From an uncultured Prevotella sp. (lineage in GTDB: Bacteria; Bacteroidota; Bacteroidia; Bacteroidales; Bacteroidaceae), in contig CAMHTW010000004.1 in assembly GCA_946188165.1 (NCBI GenBank), positions 1 through 64,000 of the forward strand: a stretch of 64,000 nt of DNA, written 5' to 3'. How positions within the stretch are numbered: the stretch's first letter is position 1; each line of letters starts with the position of its first letter. The translations under genes and the position numbers were made by a program. Below, in pieces: positions 1-7,120 of this stretch. A model generated the notes under the pieces. The model did not search any database and had not been told where the DNA came from. It saw only the letters and a list, made by a program, of their open reading frames with translations.

Positions 1-90
1 AAACTGTATCAGGAGGTTAAGGAGAAGTACTTCAACTCTATGCAGTATCAGACTATTGACGCATACATTGAGCGTGCATCAGTAAAATAA
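1..90 (+). CDS. C-terminal end of a protein cut by the window edge
   Basis: Only the last 29 codons are present, ending [13 protein letters not shown] and TAA at 88-90. The stop overlaps the ribH start by one base (TAATG), so the two are translationally coupled. The helical, charged tail with an NSMQ motif resembles the end of the tetratricopeptide-repeat proteins often found next to ribH in Bacteroidales. That identity is inferred from context, because no complete repeat is visible. Confidence 0.55.
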   Translation, partial: KLYQEVKEKYFNSMQYQTIDAYIERASVK

Positions 91-560
91 TGGCAACCAA
101 GAATCTTTCGGAATACAACGTCGAGCAGGTCCCCGATGCATCGAACATGATATTCGGCATTGTGGTGGCTGAGTGGAACCCAGAGATTACTGGGGCACTG
201 CTCGAAGGTTGTACATCAACATTGGAGAAGCATGGTGCGCTGCCAGAGAACATCCATGTTAAGACGGTACCTGGCTCTTTCGAGCTTATCTACGGTGCCC
301 ATCAAATGACTCTAAATGACGGTTATGATGCCGTGATTATTCTTGGCTCGGTGATTCGTGGCGAGACGCCCCATTTCGATTACATCTGTCAAGGTGTGAC
401 AGCGGGTATCGCTCGTCTGAATGCTACCAGCAGTATTCCCGTCGTATTCGGACTGCTGACTACCGAAAACCTCCAACAGGCACAAGACCGTGCTGGAGGC
501 CGATTGGGCAACAAGGGCGACGAATGCGCCGTTGTAGCCATCAAAATGGCAAAATTCTAA
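90..560 (+). CDS. ribH: 6,7-dimethyl-8-ribityllumazine synthase
   Basis: This cytoplasmic enzyme performs the penultimate step of riboflavin synthesis, joining 5-amino-6-(ribitylamino)uracil to 3,4-dihydroxy-2-butanone 4-phosphate. At 156 residues it has the normal family length. Visible motifs are [13 protein letters not shown] near residue 23, [11 protein letters not shown] in the middle, and [14 protein letters not shown] carrying the conserved substrate-site histidine, followed by [15 protein letters not shown]. The start overlaps the upstream stop by one base. Six bases separate it from xth, so the genes probably share an operon. No other riboflavin genes are in the window. Confidence 0.96.
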   Translation: MATKNLSEYNVEQVPDASNMIFGIVVAEWNPEITGALLEGCTSTLEKHGALPENIHVKTVPGSFELIYGAHQMTLNDGYDAVIILGSVIRGETPHFDYICQGVTAGIARLNATSSIPVVFGLLTTENLQQAQDRAGGRLGNKGDECAVVAIKMAKF

Positions 561-566
561 TTTATC

Positions 567-1316
567 ATGAAGTTTATTTCATGGAACGTTAACGGGCTTC
601 GTGCCTGCGAAGGAAAAGGATTCAGCGACATCTTTAAGGAGATGGACGCTGATTTCTTTTGTCTGCAAGAGACCAAGATGCAAGCTGGTCAACTCGATCT
701 GCAGTTTGATGGCTATCGGTCGTACTGGAACTATGCCGACAAGAAAGGCTATTCCGGAACAGCCATCTTCAGCAAGCACGAGCCACTGAGTGTCACCTAT
801 GGTATCGGCATTGACGAGCACGACCACGAAGGTCGCGTTATCACATTGGAAATGCCCGACTTCTACCTCGTCACCTGCTATACGCCTAACTCGCAGGACG
901 GTTTGAAGCGCCTCGACTACCGCATGCAGTGGGAAGACGACTTCCGTGCATATCTGCTGTCGTTAGACCAACACAAGCCCGTCATCCTTTGTGGTGACTT
1001 GAATGTGGCCCACGAGGAGATAGATTTGAAGAATCCCAAGACCAACCGCATGAATGCCGGTTTTACCGATCAGGAGCGCGAACAGTTCACCACGTTATTG
1101 AATAGTGGCTTTATCGATTCGTTCCGCACGCTCTATCCTGAGCAGGTGACCTATTCATGGTGGTCGTACCGATTCCAAGCCCGTCAGAAAAATGCGGGAT
1201 GGCGTATCGACTATTTCGTGACTTCTCAGCGTCTGCTTCCTCAGATTGCTGATGCCAAGATTCACACCGACATCCTTGGTTCAGACCACTGTCCTGTGGA
1301 GCTTTTGCTGAAATAA
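567..1316 (+). CDS. xth: exodeoxyribonuclease III (AP endonuclease)
   Basis: This base-excision repair enzyme cuts DNA 5' of abasic sites and has 3'-5' exonuclease activity. The 249 residues show the full endonuclease/exonuclease/phosphatase fold: SWNVNGLRA at the N-terminus, LQETKMQ with the metal-binding glutamate, [23 protein letters not shown], and the terminal SDHCPVEL with the catalytic Asp-His pair. It starts six bases after ribH, in the same direction. Length and motifs are ordinary for ExoIII. Confidence 0.95.
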   Translation: MKFISWNVNGLRACEGKGFSDIFKEMDADFFCLQETKMQAGQLDLQFDGYRSYWNYADKKGYSGTAIFSKHEPLSVTYGIGIDEHDHEGRVITLEMPDFYLVTCYTPNSQDGLKRLDYRMQWEDDFRAYLLSLDQHKPVILCGDLNVAHEEIDLKNPKTNRMNAGFTDQEREQFTTLLNSGFIDSFRTLYPEQVTYSWWSYRFQARQKNAGWRIDYFVTSQRLLPQIADAKIHTDILGSDHCPVELLLK

Positions 1317-1333
1317 CACGAGAGTATCTCTTC

Positions 1334-1420
1334 ATGACGAGAATACGTATTACAAATATTATCCTGGCACTCGCAGCATTAGCACTGGCCGTGCTGTGTG
1401 TGTTAAGTATCATAAGTTAA
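1334..1420 (+). CDS. 28-residue single-span membrane peptide
   Basis: ATG at 1334 opens a 28-codon frame ending TAA at 1418-1420. Two arginines and a short polar start precede one hydrophobic run rich in Ala, Leu, Ile and Val, with almost no polar tail, so it would be a single membrane span. It fills the space between xth (18 bases upstream) and the DUF3822 gene (6 bases downstream) in the same direction, which supports an operon member. I do not recognise a family. Conservation of the peptide between these two genes in relatives would settle whether it is real. Confidence 0.5.
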   Translation: MTRIRITNIILALAALALAVLCVLSIIS

Positions 1421-1426
1421 GAAGGC

Positions 1427-2233
1427 ATGGCAACAAACGAACAGACCAATACGCTGCGCAGACTGGTGTTAAGAGTTGGTAAAGGCAGTCTGATGTTTAC
1501 TACCACCGACAATCAGTCTCAGGTGGTATTTGAACAATACCCCATCAATAGCAGCATTACGATGGCTGCCAACCTGCGTGAGGCACTGCGTACCAACGAC
1601 ATCCTGACAGATTCCTACCTGCGTACGCTGATCATGGTAGACTCGCCCGTGCTGATGGTGCCTACTGATCTGTTTCGTGAAGAGGAGAAAGTCGAGTTGT
1701 ACTTTCATGCCTATACGAAGAAGGCACAGCAAATCGTCCTGCATAGCGTGTTGCCCGACCTGAACAGCGTGGTTTTGTTCAGTATTGACAAAGACCTGTT
1801 AGCAGTTATCAATGACCGCATGAGTCAGCCCAGCATCATTGCTGCAATGGTTCCTGTATGGCACCACCTGCACCAACGCAGTTACACGGGTACCCATCAA
1901 AAACTTTACGGTTACTTTCATGACCGCTGTATGGAGGTATTCAGTTTTGCCAAGAACCGTTTCAAGTTCTGCAACACATATACAGTAAACAACAGCAGCA
2001 ATGCCTTGTATTATCTGCTGAGCGTCTGGAAACAGTTAGGCCTGGAACCAGAGCATGACGAACTGCATCTGGTAGGCGACCTTCCTGACGAGGAAGCTCT
2101 GACCAATGAAGCACGCCAGTTCATCAAGCGTGTCTTCTTCATTAATCCTTCAGGCGAATTCAACCGTGCACCTGTCACGCAGATTGCAGGTATGCCGTAC
2201 GACCTCATGACGCTTTACGTGAAGGGAAGGTGA
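1427..2233 (+). CDS. DUF3822 family protein
   Basis: The 268-residue protein has no signal peptide or membrane segment. The N-terminal region (RRLVLRVGKGSLMFTT) and the pattern of alternating strands match my recollection of DUF3822, a Bacteroidetes-restricted family that often precedes rsmD. A remote actin/ASKHA-like fold is possible but cannot be shown here. It follows the small membrane peptide and lies 64 bases before rsmD. That gap holds a tract of repeats with an eight-base period (units ending in ATTGAGA or AATGAGA). The biochemical role is unknown. Confidence 0.75.
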   Translation: MATNEQTNTLRRLVLRVGKGSLMFTTTDNQSQVVFEQYPINSSITMAANLREALRTNDILTDSYLRTLIMVDSPVLMVPTDLFREEEKVELYFHAYTKKAQQIVLHSVLPDLNSVVLFSIDKDLLAVINDRMSQPSIIAAMVPVWHHLHQRSYTGTHQKLYGYFHDRCMEVFSFAKNRFKFCNTYTVNNSSNALYYLLSVWKQLGLEPEHDELHLVGDLPDEEALTNEARQFIKRVFFINPSGEFNRAPVTQIAGMPYDLMTLYVKGR

Positions 2234-2297
2234 TTGGGAGATTGAGAGATTTAGACATTGAGAAATTGAGAAAATGAGAAAATGAGACATTGAGAGA

Positions 2298-2912
2298 ATG
2301 AGGATAATTACCGGAAAATATAAGGGGAGGCATTTTGAAATACCGCGCTCGTTCAAGGCACGGCCTACGACAGACTTTGCCAAGGAAAACATCTTCAACG
2401 TATTGGTGCAGTATGTCGATTTTGACGGGGCCACAGCCCTTGACTTATTTTCTGGAACAGGCAGTATCTCACTTGAATTGGTGTCGCGCGGATGCAGTCA
2501 GGTTGTCAGCGTTGAACTGGATCGCGACCATTTCAGATTTATCAGGGAATGCATAAACAGCCTCTCCCCTGACCCCTCTCCAAGTAGAGAGGGGGGCCAA
2601 TACGCAAGAGAAAGAAAGGGGACAGTTCCCCTCTCTACTTGGAGAGGGGTCAGGGGAGAGGCTTTCCGTTTCCTCAAGTCCTGCAAGCAGCAGTATGACC
2701 TGATATTTGCCGACCCACCCTACGCTCTGAAAGAATTGGCTACCCTACCCGACATCATCTTTGAGAAACAACTGTTGAAGGCAGAAGGTATCTTTGTTCT
2801 TGAGCATGGTAAAGACCACGACTTCAGCGGGCACCCCCACTTCAAGGAGCACCGTCAGTATGGTAGCGTGAACTTCAGTATTTTTACAACAGAGGAGAAA
2901 CCAGGCGAGTAA
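2298..2912 (+). CDS. rsmD: 16S rRNA (guanine-966-N2)-methyltransferase with an in-frame palindromic insert
   Basis: RsmD methylates G966 of 16S rRNA using SAM. The Rossmann methyltransferase core is intact: ALDLFSGTGSISLEL (SAM site, residues 47-61), the acidic strand end VELD, and the catalytic IFADPPY (residues 137-143). At 204 residues it is about 25-30 longer than usual. The excess, roughly residues 88-122, is encoded by a 34-bp perfect inverted repeat (2561-2594 and 2628-2661) plus its loop, between RECINS and GEAFRF where other RsmD proteins have a short link. The last 29 bases overlap the convergent cls gene. The frame is open, so the protein is probably still made. Confidence 0.9.
   Translation: MRIITGKYKGRHFEIPRSFKARPTTDFAKENIFNVLVQYVDFDGATALDLFSGTGSISLELVSRGCSQVVSVELDRDHFRFIRECINSLSPDPSPSREGGQYARERKGTVPLSTWRGVRGEAFRFLKSCKQQYDLIFADPPYALKELATLPDIIFEKQLLKAEGIFVLEHGKDHDFSGHPHFKEHRQYGSVNFSIFTTEEKPGE
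2561..2661. repeat. 34-bp inverted repeat inside rsmD
   Basis: Arms 2561-2594 and 2628-2661 are perfect reverse complements, separated by 33 bases. The arm begins CCTCTCCCCTGACCCCTCTC and contains a smaller nested palindrome. Related GACCCCTC...GAGGGG units lie between genes at 21034-21064, 21140-21170 and 49923-49954, so this is a dispersed element that here landed in a coding region and stays in frame. Confidence 0.9.
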
Positions 2913-4305
2913 AACTCTCCCACAATCGTGCATAGAACTTCGGATGAAGCCGGTTGGGCACATCGCTCAGCAATACGGCTTGTGACTGGTCGTCAAGGAA
3001 TATCTTCTTGAGGCGAAGGGCCGTACCCTCGTCATAGACAAACACGTTAGCCTCAAAGTTGTTCTCCAACGAACGGAAATCAACATTCGTAGAGCCACAC
3101 GATACCAACGAATCGTCGGAAATCAACAACTTTGAATGCAAGAAACCTGGTTCGTAGAGGTAAATCTTAGCGCCTGCTTCATGGATTTCTCGCAGATATG
3201 AACGCGACGCCCAATCCAGGAAACGCGCATCAGAATATAACGGACACATCAAACGCACATCAACACCAGCCAGTGCTGCCGTCTTCAGAGCAAAGAGAAT
3301 GGGTTCGTTGGGCAGGAAATAAGGCGTTTCTATATAGATATATCGACGGGCAGCCAGAATAATACGGACAAAGCCCTGCATGATTTCAGGATAGCGTGCT
3401 ATAGGTCCGCTGGTTACCACTTGGGCCACCAGCTGATGATTTTTGGCAGTCAGTTCCTCACTGACAGGCGGATAATAGATACGATCGGTTATCAGCGTAT
3501 GGTCGACGAAATACCAGTCGACCAAGAAGGCACGCTGCAGGGCATATACCACTCCGCCCTGTACACGCAACATCGTGTCGCGCCATTTGTCAGACACATA
3601 ACGACGTGCTATATTCATGCCACCGATATAACCTATCCTACCGTCAATGACAATGATTTTGCGGTGGTTACGGTAGTTGACCTTGCTGGTAAACGACGGG
3701 AAATGGACAGGCAGGAACGGTACTACCTCTACACCCGCCTCACGCATCTGTTCGAAGAAGCGGTTGCCCACACGCCAACAACCTACATCATCGTAGATAA
3801 GACGTACCTTGACACCCTGACGGGCTTTCGTCATGAGGGCATCGGCAACCAGACGGCCTAACGCGTCATCCTCGAAGATATATATATTAATATGAATATG
3901 ATGGGTGGCTTCAGCAATATCTTTCAGCAGTTCTGGGAAGAAAGCGTAGCCGTCCGTCATGATGTCAATCCGATTATCCTTGAAGGGCAGGGCCAGATTC
4001 TGATTGACAAAGAGGTCCACCAAAGGTTTCTGACGTTCAGGCACGCGGAAATTATGCTGGCCTACGAAACTCAGCATCGAGCGCTTGGTCAGCTCGTCCA
4101 TCTGTCCTTGACTGATGATACGTTCCTTACGATGATTAATGCCAAAAAACAGGTAGAACACCACGCCAATAACAGGTATGAAGCCGATGACCAACACCCA
4201 TGCCATCGTCTTGGCAGGCTGACGGTTGTCCATCAGTACATGGATAATGGCTGCTAACGCAACTATCACCATCAACGCATAACCTATGTAAAGCAGTCCT
4301 CCCAT
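2884..4305 (-). CDS. cls: cardiolipin synthase, phospholipase D type
   Basis: Cls makes cardiolipin by phosphatidyl transfer at the inner membrane. The 473 residues begin with two membrane spans (MGGLLYIGYALMVIVALAA and the VLVIGFIPVIGVVFYLFFGI region), followed by two PLD domains. The first carries the HxK motif NYRNHRKIIVIDG and the second FLHSKLLISDD followed by GSTNVDFRS. Length and order match bacterial ClsA. It lies downstream of dnaG on the same strand, 52 bases away across a heptad tract, and its 3' end overlaps rsmD tail to tail. Cotranscription with dnaG is inferred. Confidence 0.93.
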   Translation of the reverse strand: MGGLLYIGYALMVIVALAAIIHVLMDNRQPAKTMAWVLVIGFIPVIGVVFYLFFGINHRKERIISQGQMDELTKRSMLSFVGQHNFRVPERQKPLVDLFVNQNLALPFKDNRIDIMTDGYAFFPELLKDIAEATHHIHINIYIFEDDALGRLVADALMTKARQGVKVRLIYDDVGCWRVGNRFFEQMREAGVEVVPFLPVHFPSFTSKVNYRNHRKIIVIDGRIGYIGGMNIARRYVSDKWRDTMLRVQGGVVYALQRAFLVDWYFVDHTLITDRIYYPPVSEELTAKNHQLVAQVVTSGPIARYPEIMQGFVRIILAARRYIYIETPYFLPNEPILFALKTAALAGVDVRLMCPLYSDARFLDWASRSYLREIHEAGAKIYLYEPGFLHSKLLISDDSLVSCGSTNVDFRSLENNFEANVFVYDEGTALRLKKIFLDDQSQAVLLSDVPNRLHPKFYARLWESFTRLVSPLL

Positions 4306-4313
4306 CTATTATT

Positions 4314-4348
4314 AATTAGGAATTAGGAATTAGAAATTAGTAATTATG
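4314..4348. repeat. heptad tract AATTAGG between dnaG and cls
   Basis: Five uninterrupted seven-base units follow one another: AATTAGG twice, AATTAGA, AATTAGT and AATTATG. The tract fills most of the 52-base gap between dnaG and cls. Confidence 0.85.
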
Positions 4349-4357
4349 ATTACCTTT

Positions 4358-6307
4358 TTACACGATGACATCGGAGCCTCGTTGTCGGGCCAAGGCATTA
4401 CGCAGCTCCTGCGTCTGTTTGTAGTCTTCCATCAGTTCTTTCACCTGCGTCATGTCCGATCCGACTTCCTTCATTTTGCGCTGCAACTCCTTCAGATGCT
4501 GGCTGACGATGTCCATGCGGAAATCCAGAATCAGGTGTTCGATACGCTGGCGCAGCAAATTGCTATTGCTATTTACCTGAAAGCTACGGCTCAGCTGATG
4601 GCGGTCTATACCTAAACTGGCTGCCAACTGACTCACTTGCGGGTCAGGATGCTGCATAAAATAGAGGTCGGCCTTAAAGCCCGCATCGCCCGAGTGTTCC
4701 ACAGCCTCTTGTAGAATGCGATTAAATAGTGGATTGCTGAATTGAAGGCCGTCGGCACCTAAGTCGTAATCGACGTACTGTGCCACATTCAGATTGATGG
4801 TCTGTCCATCGTCGGTCTCAACACCTTCATAGATAATCTCGTCACCATGACGGATAATGTTCTGAATCAACAGGCGCTCCACCTCGGTGGTCTGCTCTTG
4901 TGCCGTATGCAGACCGATAGGTACTATCAGTTCTTCCTGCTGTTCCTGCGACTCAGACATTCCTGCTTCGTTACGCTCGCGTTCCTTCTGTTTTTCTTCC
5001 TTATCGCGTTGGATATAGGTATTGACAGTGGTCACCAATGCCTGCTCATTGACATTGAAGCGATGGGAACATTCAGAGAGATAGGTATCGCGCTTCAACT
5101 TGTCAGGAATCACTGATACGCTTTTCAGGATACTACTGACAGCTTCCGAACGTTTCTGCGGATCAGTCACGCCTTTCAGCAGCAGGTCGGTCTTAAACTG
5201 GATGAAGTCCGTCTGGTGTTGTTCTATATATGCCTTGAACTCATCGGCGGTATGTTTCTTGCTAAACGAGTCGGGATCGTCGCCGTCAGGCAGCACCAGT
5301 ACCTTGATATTCATGCCCTCGGCCAGCAGCATGTCCGTTCCACGCATGGCCGCATGGATACCAGCCTCGTCGCCATCGTACAGCAACACGATATTTTGTG
5401 TGAAACGATGCAGCAGCCGAATCTGATGGTTCGACAACGCCGTACCCGAGTTGGCCACCACGTTCTCCAAACCACACTGGTGCATGGCAATCACGTCGGT
5501 ATAACCCTCGACCATATAGACGCAGTCCTCTTTGACGATAGCTTTCTTGGCCTGATAGATGCCGTAGAGTTCGTGGTCCTTGTGATAGATTTCCGAGTCA
5601 GGCGAGTTGACATACTTCTGCTGCACACCCTTCGTGGCTGCATCGAGCTTACGACCGCCAAAGGCTACCACCTTGCCACTGACGTTCAACCAGGGGAACA
5701 TGGCACGACCAGCAAAACGGTCATAGATGCCACGCTCGTTCTGTATGGCTAATCCTGTCTTCACAAGGAATTCATCTTGATAGCCTTTGCGCTTCGCTTC
5801 ATTGCACATCGCATCACGCTTCGTGAGTGCAAAACCCAGCCGGAACTTCTCTATGATGTCATCGCGAATGCCACGACTACGGAAATACTGCTTACCAACA
5901 GCAATACCATCAACATCGTTTTTGAGGATTTCATGGAAATACTGACAGGCCCACTCGTTGACCACGAACATCGACTCGCGGTCACTTTGCTCGCGTTTCT
6001 CGTCGTCCGTCAGTTCGCGTTCCTGTATCTCGATATTGTATTTCTTTGCCAGCCAGCGCAACGCCTCTGGATAGGTAATCTGCTCGTGCTTCATCAGGAA
6101 GTTGACGGCATTGCCGCCCTCGCCACAGGCAAAGCACTTGCATATCTGACGCGCTGGCGAGACCATGAACGACGGCGTCTTGTCATCATGGAAAGGACAC
6201 AGTCCCTTGTAGTTCACGCCCGCCTTACGCAGATTCACGAACTCGCCCACCACGTCAACAATATCCGTGGCCTCCATGATTTTATCAACTGTCGCTCTGT
6301 CAATCAT
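4358..6307 (-). CDS. dnaG: DNA primase
   Basis: DnaG lays the RNA primers of the replication fork. I start it at the ATG at 6307 (MIDRATVDKIMEATD), giving 649 residues; an in-frame ATG 33 bases upstream would lie beyond the promoter. The CHC2 zinc finger is C37-x2-H40-x17-C58-x2-C61. The TOPRIM core shows VEGYTD, LLYDGDEAG and DGDDPDSF. A helicase-binding C-terminal domain follows, with a Gln/Glu-rich linker. The -7 element TACCTTTGC ends only three bases before the ATG, so the transcript may be almost leaderless. cls follows downstream. Confidence 0.95.
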   Translation of the reverse strand: MIDRATVDKIMEATDIVDVVGEFVNLRKAGVNYKGLCPFHDDKTPSFMVSPARQICKCFACGEGGNAVNFLMKHEQITYPEALRWLAKKYNIEIQERELTDDEKREQSDRESMFVVNEWACQYFHEILKNDVDGIAVGKQYFRSRGIRDDIIEKFRLGFALTKRDAMCNEAKRKGYQDEFLVKTGLAIQNERGIYDRFAGRAMFPWLNVSGKVVAFGGRKLDAATKGVQQKYVNSPDSEIYHKDHELYGIYQAKKAIVKEDCVYMVEGYTDVIAMHQCGLENVVANSGTALSNHQIRLLHRFTQNIVLLYDGDEAGIHAAMRGTDMLLAEGMNIKVLVLPDGDDPDSFSKKHTADEFKAYIEQHQTDFIQFKTDLLLKGVTDPQKRSEAVSSILKSVSVIPDKLKRDTYLSECSHRFNVNEQALVTTVNTYIQRDKEEKQKERERNEAGMSESQEQQEELIVPIGLHTAQEQTTEVERLLIQNIIRHGDEIIYEGVETDDGQTINLNVAQYVDYDLGADGLQFSNPLFNRILQEAVEHSGDAGFKADLYFMQHPDPQVSQLAASLGIDRHQLSRSFQVNSNSNLLRQRIEHLILDFRMDIVSQHLKELQRKMKEVGSDMTQVKELMEDYKQTQELRNALARQRGSDVIV

Positions 6308-6310
6308 GAT

Positions 6311-6319
6311 GCAAAGGTA
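6311..6319 (-). promoter_or_regulatory. -7 promoter element of dnaG
   Basis: TACCTTTGC on the minus strand matches the Bacteroidetes -7 consensus TAnnTTTG. It ends three bases before the dnaG ATG, so initiation about seven bases downstream would fall at or inside the start codon. Confidence 0.65.
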
Positions 6320-6330
6320 CGAAAAAAAAA

Positions 6331-6425
6331 CATTAAACATTAAACATTAAACATTAAAAAACAGATGGCGGTAGCAAATTTTTCACTTTTCACTTTTCAC
6401 TTTTCACTTTTTTTCGTATCTTTGC
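6331..6425. repeat. heptad-core-heptad mosaic carrying divergent promoters
   Basis: Four CATTAAA heptads (6331-6358) are followed by a core ATGGCGGTAGCAAATT, then about four TTTTCAC heptads, a T-run and the -7 element TATCTTTGC (6417-6425) on +. The left end abuts the dnaG promoter. Similar mosaics occur at 16609-16688, 42347-42453 and 54361-54465. Confidence 0.85.
6417..6425 (+). promoter_or_regulatory. -7 promoter element of the HEPN/MNT remnant
   Basis: TATCTTTGC on + lies 17 bases before the ATG at 6443. It is an exact match to TAnnTTTGC. Confidence 0.65.
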
Positions 6426-6442
6426 CCCGTAGTCGATAAAAA

Positions 6443-6643
6443 ATGACAGCGAATATGGCAACAGACAAAACCACTTACTGGCTCGACATAGCCGACTACG
6501 ACAAGGAGGAACTCGCCCGCACACTCACCCCGCAGGCCTGCCGACAGATTATTGACGAAACAAAACAGATGCAGCAATGGATAAAAGAACACTTACCCGA
6601 GACGAGGTCCTCGAACTCGTCCGCCGATACAAGCGAGTCATAA
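6443..6643 (+). CDS. internally deleted HEPN-domain protein (toxin remnant)
   Basis: The 66-residue frame starts with TTYWLDIADYD, which resembles the first helix of small HEPN toxins. It passes directly to LTPQACRQIIDETKQMQQWIKEHL, which resembles the last helix of the same family. HEPN proteins of this type are usually about 120-140 residues, so the middle, including the RNase motif Rx4-6H, is missing. It overlaps the MNT gene by 67 bases and has its own promoter. In the family, HEPN is an RNase toxin neutralised by the nucleotidyltransferase partner. Here I infer a non-toxic remnant. The identification rests on the two ends and the neighbour. Confidence 0.55.
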   Translation: MTANMATDKTTYWLDIADYDKEELARTLTPQACRQIIDETKQMQQWIKEHLPETRSSNSSADTSES

Positions 6644-6891
6644 GTCCCCGCTTCGACGTTGAGCCGAAGGTGATGATGTTCGGTTCCTACTCGAAGGGCT
6701 ACGCCAATCCCGACAGCGACATTGACGTGGCTGTCATTGTGCCGACATACGGTGACCGCAAGTTCGAGATTTCCAAGAAGCTCTGGCATGATGTCGACGA
6801 GGTCAGTTTCCTTATCGAACCAGTCCTCATGGCCGAAGACCGCTGGTCTCCCCTCTACGACGACGTGATGCGGACGGGAGTGCCGGTATAA
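6577..6891 (+). CDS. MNT-type nucleotidyltransferase (antitoxin of a HEPN/MNT pair)
   Basis: The 104-residue protein has a minimal nucleotidyltransferase fold: MFGSYSKG near residue 29, then PDSDIDVAVIV with the catalytic D-x-D pair, and SFLIEPVLM near the C-terminus. Partners of this family modify or neutralise HEPN toxins. It overlaps the truncated HEPN frame upstream and is followed by a DUF2442 fragment. The core motifs look intact, so it may still be active although its partner is broken. There is no signal peptide; it would be cytoplasmic. Confidence 0.85.
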   Translation: MDKRTLTRDEVLELVRRYKRVISPRFDVEPKVMMFGSYSKGYANPDSDIDVAVIVPTYGDRKFEISKKLWHDVDEVSFLIEPVLMAEDRWSPLYDDVMRTGVPV

Positions 6892-6907
6892 TATCTACAT
6901 ACTGCTG

Positions 6908-7045
6908 ATGCAGATGGGCATCTGCCGCAAGCTCCAGGACCTCGACTACTTCAAGTCGTTCCGCCTCGACCCCTTCACCGTCGACTGGAACGATGAGATA
7001 GGTTTCGCGCCGCGATACCTCTACGAGAGGGGAATGGCCGCATAG
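6908..7045 (+). pseudogene. DUF2442 C-terminal fragment
   Basis: A 45-codon frame starting at ATG 6908 reads LQDLDYFKSFRLDPFTVDWN followed by DEIGFAPRYLYERG. This matches the C-terminal half of DUF2442 proteins (a hydrophobic-Phe strand, then VxW and PxYLYE). The in-frame sequence upstream runs to a stop at 6866 without the expected N-terminal strands. DUF2442 genes often accompany toxin-antitoxin loci, which fits the broken HEPN/MNT genes just upstream. It may still be translated as a short peptide. Confidence 0.6.
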
Positions 7046-7074
7046 AGAATAAAGATACAGACGGGAAAGATATT

Positions 7075-7112
7075 CGGGAGGCCGATGCTGGCGATTCAGC
7101 GGCGGCCTCCCG
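7075..7112. terminator. GC-rich hairpin between convergent genes
   Basis: CGGGAGGCCG (7075-7084) and CGGCCTCCCG (7103-7112) form a perfect 10-bp stem. A T-rich stretch follows on + and ATATTC on the other side. It lies between the DUF2442 remnant on + and the 418-residue gene on -, so it probably terminates both. Confidence 0.75.
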
Positions 7113-7120
7113 ATGTTGTT

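Noticed and set aside
2561..2661. Frameshift or pseudogene in rsmD
   Set aside because: The palindrome keeps the frame and all methyltransferase motifs are present on both sides.
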